This document shows, one piece after another, positions 8,316-17,368 of a stretch of 64,000 nt of DNA. A program made the position numbers and the translations under genes. The DNA is from Actinoplanes regularis. Its GTDB lineage: Bacteria; Actinomycetota; Actinomycetes; Mycobacteriales; Micromonosporaceae. Position 1 is the first letter of the stretch. Each line of letters opens with the position of its first letter. Under the pieces are notes generated by a model. It did no database searches and was not told the origin of the DNA. It saw only the letters and a program-made list of their open reading frames with translations. The stretch is from contig NZ_FZNR01000032.1 in the NCBI RefSeq assembly GCF_900188005.1, positions 16,371-80,370 on the forward strand, given 5' to 3'.

Positions 8316-9490
8316 GGCTCGTACCGGTAGCGACGGTCGTGGCCCTGGCCGGTGCCGCCCTCGGTGTCGCCGTCCTGGGGCCGGTCCAGGCCGCCGCGCC
8401 CACCTGCGACGTGACCTGGACGGCGAACTCCTGGAACACCGGCTTCACCGCCGACGTCAAGGTCACCAACCTCGGCGCCGCGATCACGTCCTGGACGCTG
8501 GCCTGGGACTTCCCGGGCAATCAGCAGGTCACCTCGGCCTGGAACGCGACCGTGCGGCAGACCGGGGCCGCGGTGACCGCCACCAGCGTCGGATGGAACG
8601 GAACGCTGGCGACCGGCGCGTCGACCAGCTTCGGTTTCCAGGCGACGTACTCCGGGAGCAATTCGTCCCCGGCCACGTTCCGCCTCAACGGGGCGACGTG
8701 CGGCCCCGAGCCGGTGCCCACCGACGCGTCCGGCCTGCCCTCCCCGTCCTCGCCGTCACCGTCGGCGCCTTCCCCGTCACCTTCGACGTCGTCCTCGCCC
8801 GCGAACTGCTCGACCACGGCGCGTTGTGACGGCTTCGAGTCCCAGGCCGGCTCGGTCCCGGCCGGCGCGTGGGCGGTGACCAGCCCGGACTGCTCCGGCA
8901 CCGGCACCGCCGCGATCGACAAGACGATCGCGCACACCGGCGGCACGTCGCTGCGGATCAACGGCGCGGCCGGCTACTGCAACCACGTGTTCGCCCGCAA
9001 CACCGACCTGCTCGGTGCGGCGACCAGCACCCGCTACATCCGCTACTGGGTGCGGCACACGACCGCGCTGCCCGCCGCGCACGTCACCGCGGTCGCGATG
9101 GCCGACGCCAACGACGGCGGCAAGGACCTGCGGTTCGGCGGCCAGAACGGCGCCCTGCAGTTCAACCGGGCCTCCGATGACGCCACGCTGCCCGAGCAGA
9201 GCCCGGCCGGCGTGGCGCTGTCGAGACCACTGCCGGTGAACACCTGGAACTGCGTCGAATTCAAGATCGACGGTGCGAACGGCACGATCGAGACCTGGCT
9301 CGACGGCACCCTGGTGCCCGGTCTGGTCGAGGACGGCACCCCGACCCACGACATCGACAGCCAGTGGCTCAACCGCACCTGGCGCCCGGCCCTCACCGAC
9401 CTGCGCCTGGGCTGGGAGAGCTACGGCGACGGCGCCGACACCCTCTGGTACGACGACGTGGCGGTCTCCGCAACCCGCAACGGCTGCTGA
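8312..9490 (+). CDS. Secreted CBM2 protein with C-terminal lectin/glucanase-like domain
   Basis: The start codon overlaps the stop of the cellulase gene (ATGA), so translation is coupled and both are under the same operator. The 392-residue protein has a signal peptide ending near VQAAAP, then a CBM2 (about 30-130: CDVTWTANSWNTGF to FRLNGATC). A Ser/Pro linker is followed by a domain of about 220 residues (CDGFESQAG to the C-terminal ATRNGC). That last domain resembles concanavalin A-like beta-sandwich folds (TWNCVEFKIDGANGTIETWLDG, LRLGWESYG). No catalytic residues are evident. It may be a cellulose-anchored binding protein or an uncharacterised lyase or glucanase. Confidence 0.82.
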   Translation: MRLVPVATVVALAGAALGVAVLGPVQAAAPTCDVTWTANSWNTGFTADVKVTNLGAAITSWTLAWDFPGNQQVTSAWNATVRQTGAAVTATSVGWNGTLATGASTSFGFQATYSGSNSSPATFRLNGATCGPEPVPTDASGLPSPSSPSPSAPSPSPSTSSSPANCSTTARCDGFESQAGSVPAGAWAVTSPDCSGTGTAAIDKTIAHTGGTSLRINGAAGYCNHVFARNTDLLGAATSTRYIRYWVRHTTALPAAHVTAVAMADANDGGKDLRFGGQNGALQFNRASDDATLPEQSPAGVALSRPLPVNTWNCVEFKIDGANGTIETWLDGTLVPGLVEDGTPTHDIDSQWLNRTWRPALTDLRLGWESYGDGADTLWYDDVAVSATRNGC

Positions 9491-9498
9491 CCGAAATC

Positions 9499-9528
9499 GG
9501 TCGGGCGCGGCTTCGGCCGCGCCCGACC
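9499..9528. terminator. Intrinsic terminator-like hairpin
   Basis: GGTCGGGCGCGGC is followed by TTCG and its exact complement, giving a 13-base-pair stem with a stable tetraloop. It starts nine bases after the CBM2 gene stop and lies between convergent genes, so it could end transcription from both sides. Confidence 0.85.
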
Positions 9529-9551
9529 GTTCCACGCGGCTTCCCGATGCG

Positions 9552-10076
9552 TCAGAGAATGCTGCCACGGCCTCCGGAGGCGACGCCGCAGTTCTGGCAG
9601 ACCCTCCACAGGGTCCAGTCCTCCTCGCCGCAGACCAGGCATCCTCCGTCCGGGCCGGCCCGGCGGGTGTACGCCTCGAGCACTCGGCCGACCACGAGGG
9701 GCAGCGGCTCGGCCGGATGCTTCCGCGGATCGGGGCAGTAGGCGAGGTTGTGGCAGCCCCACGAATCCCACGGATGCGGCGTCTGCGGAACGCGCCGGCC
9801 CTCCCGCTTCTGCAGGCGCCGCTCGGCGGCGAAGGCGACCGACCTCGCCAGCACCGGAGCGCGGGCCGCCTCGAGCTCGTCGAGGGCCCGGACCAGCGAC
9901 GAGGGATCCGCCGCGATGCGCCCCGGGATGCGGTGAGTGATCGCCAGATGATGCCAGGTGGCGTTGAAGCCGTACGGCGCGAAGCGGTAGAGGCAGTTCC
10001 TCAGACGCATCCGGCGTTGTACGGGGTCGAGGCTCTCGTCCCGAACCTGGCGTGCGTATGCGGGGAAACTGGTCAT
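9552..10076 (-). CDS. Hypothetical protein with two-CxxC zinc ribbon
   Basis: This 174-residue protein starts at ATG 10076 (MTSFPAYARQ); an upstream in-frame GTG at 10106 would add ten residues. The N-terminal half is helical and basic (VQRRMRLRNCLYRFAPYGF). The C-terminus has CLVCGEEDWTLWRVCQNCG, a clear four-cysteine zinc ribbon. A middle motif, HPWDSWGCHNLAYCP, adds more Cys and His. The family is not recognised; proteins of this shape are often small DNA-binding or adaptor proteins. It follows the response-regulator gene on the same strand after 67 bases and may be cotranscribed. Confidence 0.65.
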   Translation of the reverse strand: MTSFPAYARQVRDESLDPVQRRMRLRNCLYRFAPYGFNATWHHLAITHRIPGRIAADPSSLVRALDELEAARAPVLARSVAFAAERRLQKREGRRVPQTPHPWDSWGCHNLAYCPDPRKHPAEPLPLVVGRVLEAYTRRAGPDGGCLVCGEEDWTLWRVCQNCGVASGGRGSIL

Positions 10077-10143
10077 CCGGAAATGATCACAGAGTCGCTC
10101 CGTCACCCATCGACGCCGGTGCCCGTCGGCCTGCCGACGGTCG

Positions 10144-11274
10144 TCACGCGACGAGCAGGTGGCGACTCAGCAGGCCGGTGGAGTCGTGGAAGTCGTGGAT
10201 CCGGGCGAGGACCTCTTCGGTGACGACCTCGCCGCGGGCGGCCAGCTGCAGGCCGGTGGCGGAGTACACGTCGCCGGCGAGTGTGTCGCCGACTTCCAGC
10301 TCGTCGACGTTGATCTCGCGCGCCTCGTGGGCGGACTCGACCCCGGCGTACTCGGCCAGCGCCGCGATCAGGGCCGGGGCGTGGGTCTTTCGTGCGGTCA
10401 GGGTCGCCAGAGCCGTTCGAACCTCGGTTCCACGGTGGATGAGCGCGTCGTACTCCCGGATCGCCTGCAACACCAGCGCGGCCTGCGGCGCCTCCGCCGG
10501 CATCGGCTGGAACGGGTCGCGGTGGGTGCGCAACTGATGCCGGATGATGACGCGTACCGGAGCCAGAGCGGGAACGTGGGCCAGCACCGCGGCGGCCCGG
10601 TCGAACAGGGCATCGAGCGTGCGCGCTTCGGTGTCGTTGCGCGGGATCCCGGTGATGACCGCCTCGACCGCGGCAACCGGCAACGTGACCGCCCCGACCG
10701 CGGTCAGCTCGGCGGCCAACTCCACCTGCCACGCGTCGGGAAACTCGAGCACGGCACACACCTTCTCGGCGATCCCGCGCATCCGGTGGGCGCGCTCGAC
10801 CAGCGCGGGCTGGGCCTGGGCCAGCGTGGCGAGCAGCGCCTCGACGGTGCCGGCGGTCGCAGCCCCAGCCGGCACCTTGTCCGCGCCACTCTCCTGGTGC
10901 TGCGCGGTCGCCGCCGCCACGGTGGCCCGCAACTCGTCCGCGGGACAGGGCTTGAGCAGCAACTGGAACACATGCCCCTGGTTGATCGCCGCCATGGTGT
11001 CGGCCACGTCGATATCGTCGGCCAACAGGACCCGGGTCGTGGACGGCGACACCGCCCCCGCACGCTGCAACACCTCGACGCCGTCGATCACCGGCATCTG
11101 CATGTCCGCGATGAACACCGGGAACGGGTCGTCGCCGGCCTCGGCCAGCATGCGCAGCGCCACCTCGGGATCGGTCGTGGTCACCACCCGGAAACCGGTG
11201 CACAACGCGCGCTCCAGTTCCTCCAGGACGCGGGGATCGTCATCGAGGCACAGAACGCGAGGCTGCACGGGCAT
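10144..11274 (-). CDS. Response regulator with degenerate HD-GYP-like output domain
   Basis: The start at 11274 (MPVQPRVLCLDDD) gives a 376-residue protein; the frame is open further upstream to 11409 without receiver homology. The receiver domain (1-125) has the acidic pair DDD, phospho-acceptor Asp57 (FIADMQMP) and the conserved Lys in LLLKPCP. The rest has the helical pattern of an HD-GYP domain. The expected HDxGK signature is replaced by ELTAVGAVTLPVAAV, so the metal ligands appear lost. It probably does not hydrolyse cyclic di-GMP and may act by binding. No partner kinase is adjacent; the orphan kinase at 4618 is a possible but unproven partner. Confidence 0.75.
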   Translation of the reverse strand: MPVQPRVLCLDDDPRVLEELERALCTGFRVVTTTDPEVALRMLAEAGDDPFPVFIADMQMPVIDGVEVLQRAGAVSPSTTRVLLADDIDVADTMAAINQGHVFQLLLKPCPADELRATVAAATAQHQESGADKVPAGAATAGTVEALLATLAQAQPALVERAHRMRGIAEKVCAVLEFPDAWQVELAAELTAVGAVTLPVAAVEAVITGIPRNDTEARTLDALFDRAAAVLAHVPALAPVRVIIRHQLRTHRDPFQPMPAEAPQAALVLQAIREYDALIHRGTEVRTALATLTARKTHAPALIAALAEYAGVESAHEAREINVDELEVGDTLAGDVYSATGLQLAARGEVVTEEVLARIHDFHDSTGLLSRHLLVA

Positions 11275-11459
11275 GGTGTCCGACCTTCCGGGGGCGCTGT
11301 ACGGGTCCTGGCCGCACACGTCGTCATGGCGCGGGTCCGAGCCGTTCCATCGGGTCGCCCGGCCCATGGTTGACGGGCCGATCTTCCTTTCCTGTGTGAC
11401 GCCGATCACTCAGCGCTCCGGCCGTCACCGCGTGTACCGGTAGCGGCGGGAATCCCTGG

Positions 11460-12611
11460 TCACCGCAGCTTCCGGAAGAACGTCCGGACGTCGTCGACCA
11501 GCAGCTCGGGCGCCTCCATGGCGAGGAAGTGCCCGCCCTTGCCGAGTTCGGTCCAGTGCACGACGTGGTGGTCGCGCTCGGCCCACGGCCGGATCGTGAC
11601 ATCGTGACCGGAAACGAGGACCCCGGTGGGCACGGTGCCGCGCCGGCCGCCGATCTCCGGTGAGCTCGCGGAGAACTCCTCGTAGTAGATCTGGGCGGCG
11701 GAAGCGGCGGTGCCCGTCAGCCAGTAGATCGATACGTCGGTGAGGATGCGGTCGCGGTCGATGCTCTCCTCCGGCAGCCCCTCCTCCGGATCGGTGAGCT
11801 CCTTGAACTTCTCCACGATCCAGGCGAGCTGACCGACCGGGGAGTCGGTCAGGGCGTACCCGACGGTCTGCGGGCGTTTGGCGTTGCACTGCAAGTAGCC
11901 GTCGTTGAAGTTCTGCATCCGCTGCCAGCGGCGCTGATCGGCCTCGCTGAGGCCGTCCATCTCCCCGTCGGCTCCGGCCGGGAGCGTCACCATCGCGGTG
12001 AGGTGTACGCCGACGACCCGCTCCGGGTCCTGCCGGCCCACCCTGGGGCCGATCCAGGCGCCCCAGTCGTAGCCGTGTACGCCGTACCGGTCGTAGCCGA
12101 GCCGGGCCATCAGCGCCACGAGGATCCCGGCCACCCGGTCCGCGTTCATCCCCGGCCCGGCCAGTGGGGTGGAGAACCCGAATCCCGGCAGCGACGGCAC
12201 GACCAGGTGGAAAGCGTCGGCGGGGTCGCCGCCGTGGCTACGGGGATCGGACAGGGGCCCGAGGACGTCGAGGAAGTCCGCCACCGCGCCGGGCCAGCCG
12301 TGCAACAGGAGCAACGGCGTGGCGTCCGGCTCGGGCGAGGGCACGTGCAGGAAATGCAGGTTCTGCCCGTCGATGGTGGTCAGGTGCTGCGGGTACCGGT
12401 TGAGGGCCGCCTCCTGGGCCCGCCAGTCGTAGCCGGTGCGCCAGTAGTCGGCGACCTCCCGCAGGTACCCGACGGGAACTCCGCGGCTCCAGCCGACCCC
12501 GGGTAGCTCTTGCGGCCACCGGGTGTTGGCCAGGCGGGACTTCAGGTCGTCGAGCTGCGACTGCGGGATGTCGATACGGAACGGGCGGAGGCCAGGCCGG
12601 CTTTTCGTCAT
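11460..12611 (-). CDS. Epoxide hydrolase, alpha/beta-hydrolase fold, EHN type
   Basis: The 383-residue protein starts at ATG 12611 (MTKSRPGLRPF); the GTG at 12620 is the alternative. The N-terminal EHN region (about 5-110: RPFRIDIPQSQLDDLKSRL, TRWPQELPGVGW) is typical of microsomal-type epoxide hydrolases. The catalytic core shows the oxyanion motif HGWPG, nucleophile Asp in GVHGYDWGAW, and the C-terminal catalytic His in GGHFLAMEAPE. It would convert epoxides to diols in the cytoplasm. No neighbouring gene points to a specific substrate. Confidence 0.9.
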   Translation of the reverse strand: MTKSRPGLRPFRIDIPQSQLDDLKSRLANTRWPQELPGVGWSRGVPVGYLREVADYWRTGYDWRAQEAALNRYPQHLTTIDGQNLHFLHVPSPEPDATPLLLLHGWPGAVADFLDVLGPLSDPRSHGGDPADAFHLVVPSLPGFGFSTPLAGPGMNADRVAGILVALMARLGYDRYGVHGYDWGAWIGPRVGRQDPERVVGVHLTAMVTLPAGADGEMDGLSEADQRRWQRMQNFNDGYLQCNAKRPQTVGYALTDSPVGQLAWIVEKFKELTDPEEGLPEESIDRDRILTDVSIYWLTGTAASAAQIYYEEFSASSPEIGGRRGTVPTGVLVSGHDVTIRPWAERDHHVVHWTELGKGGHFLAMEAPELLVDDVRTFFRKLR

Positions 12612-12809
12612 GCGGGCCACGCTAGGGACCGATCAGGACACTTCCTGTCCTTTGAGAGATCCGCGCGGTTGAGCGGCTTCACCCGGCGAGACATTGTCGT
12701 CGCGCCGCGCAACATAGGTGGCCTGAAGGCGATCCAGCATTCGGCCGAGGCCACGGTCCTCGTGTGGCCGGTGATGCCGCTCGCGGTCGGCAGCTGGGAT
12801 GATCGCGGG

Positions 12810-13080
12810 ATGGATTTCTAGCTGGAGCCGCCGTACGGTGTCGGGCCGTTGCGGCTCGGTATGAATGCCGATGAAGCGCGTGCGGCGATGGAGCCGCTCG
12901 GTCTCCTGGCGCAGCGAGCCCTCGGTGAGTTCGCCCTGGATCTGCCGAGCGGTCTCAGAACACACCCGATTCCATCCGCAGGTCCGTCGACTGGTGAGCG
13001 ACCTGCTCGACGGCGCGGGGAGCACCAGCCGGGTCCACGACTTCGCCCGCTGGACCGCGCTGCCTGTCGCTGTCAGCTGA
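12810..13080 (+). pseudogene. Degraded small gene remnant
   Basis: The 461 bases between the epoxide hydrolase and HAD genes hold no intact gene. An ATG at 12810 is followed by a stop after three codons. The same frame then reads LEPPYGVGPLRLGMNADEAR, which looks like the conserved opening of small actinobacterial proteins. After about 12975 the protein-like signal moves to another frame (FHPQVRRLVSDLLDG) and ends at the stop at 13080. This fits a gene broken by a stop and a frameshift. The family is unknown. Confidence 0.4.
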
Positions 13081-13723
13081 CCTGCGGCCGGACGAGCTGC
13101 GGCAGTTCGGCGAGAGAGTCGATCACCCAGGTGGCGTGCTCCCGCACGATCGGATCGTCAGCCCACAACCGGCCCCACGGACCGCGCTTGACCAGCACCG
13201 TGTTCAGGCCAATCGCGCTGGCGGCCCGCACGTCGTAGTCACGATGGTCACCCACGTAGGCGATCTCGTGAGGTTCCCCTGGCGCGAAGGCGATGACACG
13301 CTCGAAAAAGCCGGGATCGGGTTTGGCGACTCCCCACTCGCCGGACGTGGCGAGACCGTCGACCGGCAGGTCCAGCGCCAGCAGAAGTTCAGCTGCCCGA
13401 ACGGTCTGGTTGCCGGCGACCCCGACCCACACCCCTCGCCGCCGCAGCTCGGCGAGCGCGGGCCGAACGTCCGGGTACAGGTCGCCCTCGTCGATCTGCT
13501 CGCCGAGACCTGCCTCCTCACGACGCTTACGCTCGACCGCGAGGTCCAAACCGGGGCGTACGTACTGGAACGCCTCCGCGTTGTTACGGCCCTGGGCGAC
13601 GACGATGCCGATCAGCGCGGAGAAGGTGTGCCGGGGCACGCCGATCCAGTCGGCCCAGGCGTTGAACTCGCGGGTGTCGTCCAGCAGCGTCTCACCGACG
13701 TCGAACACCACCGACCTGACCAC
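13073..13723 (-). CDS. HAD-superfamily hydrolase
   Basis: The GTG at 13723 follows a GAAGGGA site and gives a 216-residue protein starting VVRSVVFDVGETLLDDT. Motif I is FDVGET (nucleophile Asp in the DxGxT variant common in actinobacteria), motif II lies near VAGNQT, and motif III/IV is KPDPGFFERV with VGDHRDYDVRAA. The insert between motifs I and II is the helical cap of subfamily I, so it is a phosphatase or dehalogenase-like hydrolase. The substrate is unknown. It is divergent from the XRE regulator gene across 281 bases that must hold both promoters. Confidence 0.87.
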   Translation of the reverse strand: MVRSVVFDVGETLLDDTREFNAWADWIGVPRHTFSALIGIVVAQGRNNAEAFQYVRPGLDLAVERKRREEAGLGEQIDEGDLYPDVRPALAELRRRGVWVGVAGNQTVRAAELLLALDLPVDGLATSGEWGVAKPDPGFFERVIAFAPGEPHEIAYVGDHRDYDVRAASAIGLNTVLVKRGPWGRLWADDPIVREHATWVIDSLAELPQLVRPQVS

Positions 13724-14004
13724 GAAATCTCTTCCCTTCAACACAATGAGGCGACGGTATGACCGGGACAGTCTCGTTCGTGGCCGACGCCGATGAGGCT
13801 GGCGGGGCAAACCGGGTCGCCGAAGAACCCGTACGAACGATCAGATTCTGCCCCGGGCTGTCACGCGCGGAAACGCCGGCGACGAAGCCAACGCCCGAGC
13901 GTTGTCCCATGCGCTGCCCGATCTGGCGGGAACGTTCCTGTTTGCCGTAGCGTGTTGCCACCGAAGCGGTGTGTGGTCGGATGTCGGAAAGGGGCGGCGC
14001 GACC

Positions 14005-15204
14005 ATGAACATCGATCCTCAGTGGTGGGACACGGCGGTGTTCGAAGGCCGGCCCCTTGTCGAGCATCTCGCGGCCCGCGATGTCTCCGCGCTTCTGCGT
14101 TTCCTGCGGACCCGGGGTCTGTCCCGGGCGCGACTTGCCGCCTTGACCGGCCTGTCGGAGACCCGGGTGCGGCAGATCGCCCAGGGCCGACAGCGGGTCA
14201 CCTCCTTCGAGGTCTTGGAACGCATCGCTGACGGGCTGAGCATTCCGCGGCCGTACCTGGGGCTCGCCGTATCCTCCGAGGCCACCCCGGTACGGTTCGC
14301 TGACGTCTTCGCCGATCCTTCGCTGCACGACTCGTGGAATGCCCTGTTAGGCGTGCTGTCCGCCCGGAGCAACACCGTCGGCTGCGCGGGTCTGCGCCGG
14401 CCAGCAGAGGGACAGTCCCAGCTCATCGGCGCGGCCCGGGTAGCCACGAGCGGACCGCACCGCTCCCGCCTGATGGCCTTGGAAGCGCACTGGACCGAGT
14501 TCCTGAGTTGGATCGAGGCGAATGGGCCACACCCGGCGCGGGCGAGTTCGTTGCTGGACCGGGCGAATGCCCTGGCCGTCGAAGCCGGTGATCACCACCT
14601 GGTGTCGTACATCCTCATGCGCAAGAGTCAGCAAGCGCTCGACGACGGCGATGCGGTACGGGCGGGCCGGTTCGCGCAGCAGGCCCGCCGGACACCGAAA
14701 CTGCCGCCCCGTACGTCGGCCCTGTGTCTGGTCCGTGAGGCCGAGGCACACGCCCTCGCCGACGATGCGACCGCCAGTCGGACGAACATCGACCTGGCGC
14801 TTCGTCTGGTCTCCGAGCCCACCGACGGGGCGGATCATCTCGGCGGACACTGCACGGTCGACTACGTTCGTGCCAGTGAGGCCCGGTGCCGGCAGATGCT
14901 CGGCGAGAGCGCGGCGGCCACGAGGACCTATGAGGAAGTCCTCGCGGCGTGGCCTGCCGAGGGACGCCTCGATGAAGGCGTATGGCGCGCTGACCTCGCG
15001 CTCGCGTATCTGGACGACGGTGAGCCGGAACGAGCGGCGATCGAGGGCTTGTCCGCAGTTCGAGTAGCGGAGCAGACATCGTCGACGCGTGCCCTGCGGG
15101 CCGTGGGCCGGCTGCTGCCGCGACTCCGCCGACACCGCGAACTCACCGTGTTTCCCCGCCTGGCCGAGGCATACCAGGGCGCGCTCGTCGCCTGTCAGGA
15201 TTGA
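14005..15204 (+). CDS. XRE-family regulator with TPR-like helical domain
   Basis: The start at 14005 has AAAGGGG nine bases upstream; in-frame ATGs at 13969 and 13981 lack one. Of 399 residues, about 35-90 form the helix-turn-helix (RLAALTGLSETRVRQIAQGR). The rest is helical repeats of TPR character (ASSLLDRANALAVEAGDHH, AGRFAQQARRTPKLP), as in many actinobacterial pathway regulators that bind a small molecule or peptide. The creatininase gene starts three bases after its stop, so it is the first gene of a three-gene operon. It is the obvious candidate regulator for the cluster up to 23.8 kb. Confidence 0.87.
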   Translation: MNIDPQWWDTAVFEGRPLVEHLAARDVSALLRFLRTRGLSRARLAALTGLSETRVRQIAQGRQRVTSFEVLERIADGLSIPRPYLGLAVSSEATPVRFADVFADPSLHDSWNALLGVLSARSNTVGCAGLRRPAEGQSQLIGAARVATSGPHRSRLMALEAHWTEFLSWIEANGPHPARASSLLDRANALAVEAGDHHLVSYILMRKSQQALDDGDAVRAGRFAQQARRTPKLPPRTSALCLVREAEAHALADDATASRTNIDLALRLVSEPTDGADHLGGHCTVDYVRASEARCRQMLGESAAATRTYEEVLAAWPAEGRLDEGVWRADLALAYLDDGEPERAAIEGLSAVRVAEQTSSTRALRAVGRLLPRLRRHRELTVFPRLAEAYQGALVACQD

Positions 15205-15207
15205 TCC

Positions 15208-15921
15208 ATGAATTTGCTGTCGACCGCCACCAGCGAGGACGAGAGGCGCCGCGCCGCCCCCGTCGCGGTGCTACCCGTCGGAAGTTTCGAACAGCACGGC
15301 GTCTATCTGCCCCTGGCCACTGACAGCGTCGTCGCCTGTGCGATCGCCGAACGCGTCGCCTCGGCTTATGACCTGTTTCTGCTGCCGCCGGTGACGATCT
15401 CCTGCTCCCACGAGCACAGCGCCTGGCCGGGCACGGTCAGCATCAGCCACACCACCCTGACCGCCGTGATCAAGGACGTCTTCACGTCTCTTCGGCGGTC
15501 CGGGATCGAGCGTCTTGCGCTGGTCAACGGGCATGGCGGTAACTATGTGCTGAGCAACATCGTTCAGGAGGCGAACGTCGCGGGACCGGTGATGACACTC
15601 TTTCCCGCCAGGGACGACTGGAACGCTGCCCGTCAGACGGCCGGGCTGACGAGCGACGGTCATGCCGACATGCATGCCGGCGAGCTGGAGGTGTCGCTGT
15701 TACGCCACGTCGCGCCGGAGCTGCTTCGCTCCGGCGTCGAGACGTCCGACCACCAGGCCGACGACCGCAACCTGCTGCTCGTCCACGGCATGGCCGGCTA
15801 CACGAAATCGGGTGTCATCGGGCTGCCGTCGGCCGGAACAGCGGACAAAGGCCGGATGATTCTCGACAGCCTGGCCGACGCGTTCAAAGCTCACCTGGAC
15901 GCGCTGACCGCAACCGAATGA
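15208..15921 (+). CDS. Creatininase-family amidohydrolase
   Basis: This 237-residue protein carries the creatininase metal-binding pattern: Glu and His in PVGSFEQHG, Asp in LPLATDS, His in SCSHEH, the NGHGGN loop, and Glu in HAGELEVSL. Members are Zn or Mn cyclic amidohydrolases or related peptide-bond hydrolases, including creatininase, the riboflavin/F420 enzyme ArfB and the mycofactocin peptidase MftE. Here it sits between the XRE regulator and a glutamyl-tRNA synthetase and opposite a radical SAM operon. A role in trimming or ring-opening an intermediate or small peptide is plausible but inferred. Confidence 0.86.
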   Translation: MNLLSTATSEDERRRAAPVAVLPVGSFEQHGVYLPLATDSVVACAIAERVASAYDLFLLPPVTISCSHEHSAWPGTVSISHTTLTAVIKDVFTSLRRSGIERLALVNGHGGNYVLSNIVQEANVAGPVMTLFPARDDWNAARQTAGLTSDGHADMHAGELEVSLLRHVAPELLRSGVETSDHQADDRNLLLVHGMAGYTKSGVIGLPSAGTADKGRMILDSLADAFKAHLDALTATE

Positions 15922-15948
15922 TCGGACCGGGACCGGTACGCTGCGTGC

Positions 15949-17361
15949 ATGGCGTCTTCTCCTTCCGGCGTACGTGTCCGGTTCGCCCCGTCGCCCACGG
16001 GGATGTTCCACGTGGGCAACGCTCGTTCCCTGCTCTACAACTGGGTGCTGGCGAAGCAGTCCGGGGGCGCTCTCGTGCTCCGGATCGAGGACACCGACGC
16101 TGAACGCAGCAAGCCGGAGTGGGTCCAGGGGATCCTGGACGCGATGGCGTGGCTGGGTTGCGGACCCGAGGAGTACGAGGGACCGCTCTTCCAGTCCGCC
16201 TACGTTCAGCACCACCGCGACGCGATCGACAAGCTCCTCGCGGCGGGGCAGGCATACTACTGCGACTGCGTCCGTGAGCAGGTCGTCGCGCGTACCGGCA
16301 GCGAGCACAAGGGCTACGACGGCTTCTGCCGTGACCGCGGCCTGACCGCCGAGCCGGGTCGGGCCGTGCGCTTCCGCACCCCGGACGAGGGGCAGACGGT
16401 CGTTCGTGACCTGGTTCGCGGCGAGCCGACGTTCGCCAACAGCACCATCGAAGACTTCGTTGTCGCCCGCGGTGACGGGTCACCGGTGTTCCTCCTGGCC
16501 AACGTCGTCGATGACATGGTCATGGGCATCACGCACGTGATCCGGGCCGAGGAACATCTACCGAACACGCCGAAGCAGCAGTTGTTGTGGCAGGCGCTCG
16601 GGCACGAGCCGCCGGTGTGGGCGCATGCGCCGATCCTGGTGAACGAGAAGCGGCAGAAGCTGTCCAAACGGCGTGACCGGGTCGCTCTGGAGGACTTCCG
16701 CGCTGAGGGTTACCTCGCTGAGACGATGCGCAACTACCTGATGTTGCTCGGCTGGGCCCCGTCCGGTAACCGGGAGATCCTGCCGTGGGAGGACCTGGTC
16801 AACGAGTTCCAGCTCGAAGACGTCAACCCGTCGCCGGCCTTCTTCGATGTGAAGAAGCTTCGCGCCTTCAATGGCGACTACATCCGGGCGATGAGCGTCG
16901 AGGAGTTCATCTCCGCCTGCCAGCCCTGGCTGCGCGGGGAGGCTGCCCCGTGGCGGCCCGAGGACTACGACGAGGATGTTTTCGCCGTGGTTGCCCCGCT
17001 GGCACAGACCAGGGTCAGCCTGCTTGGCGAGATCGTGGCGATGGTGGACTTCCTGTTCCTGCCAGAACCCCCGGTCGACGAGGCCGCTTGGGCGAAGGCG
17101 ATGACCGGCGAATCGGCGGTCGGCCTGCTGACCGACGTGGCTGCCGCTTTCGCCGACGTTGCGTGGACCGCGGAGTCCCTGAAGCGGACGGTGGAGGAGT
17201 TGGGCGCGGCGCGAGGGCTGAAGCTCGGCAAGGCTCAGGCGCCGGTTCGTGTCGCGGTGACCGGCCGGACTGTCGGCCTGCCGCTGTTCGAGTCGCTGGA
17301 AGTGCTCGGCCGCGAACGCACTCTGCACCGCATTCGGGCTGCGATCACCCGGCTCGGATGA
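15949..17361 (+). CDS. gltX: Glutamyl-tRNA synthetase, probable extra copy
   Basis: The 470-residue class I synthetase shows the HIGH-like motif in FAPSPTGMFHVGNARS and the KMSKS-like motif KLSKRRD. Its length matches discriminating bacterial GluRS. It charges tRNA-Glu with glutamate in the cytoplasm. It is third in an operon with an XRE regulator and a creatininase, which is not the usual setting of a housekeeping gltX. It may be a dedicated or inhibitor-resistant second copy serving the cluster, for example to supply Glu-tRNA or to protect against a glutamate analogue. Whether another gltX exists elsewhere cannot be seen here. Confidence 0.92.
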   Translation: MASSPSGVRVRFAPSPTGMFHVGNARSLLYNWVLAKQSGGALVLRIEDTDAERSKPEWVQGILDAMAWLGCGPEEYEGPLFQSAYVQHHRDAIDKLLAAGQAYYCDCVREQVVARTGSEHKGYDGFCRDRGLTAEPGRAVRFRTPDEGQTVVRDLVRGEPTFANSTIEDFVVARGDGSPVFLLANVVDDMVMGITHVIRAEEHLPNTPKQQLLWQALGHEPPVWAHAPILVNEKRQKLSKRRDRVALEDFRAEGYLAETMRNYLMLLGWAPSGNREILPWEDLVNEFQLEDVNPSPAFFDVKKLRAFNGDYIRAMSVEEFISACQPWLRGEAAPWRPEDYDEDVFAVVAPLAQTRVSLLGEIVAMVDFLFLPEPPVDEAAWAKAMTGESAVGLLTDVAAAFADVAWTAESLKRTVEELGAARGLKLGKAQAPVRVAVTGRTVGLPLFESLEVLGRERTLHRIRAAITRLG

Positions 17362-17368
17362 ACGTGCT

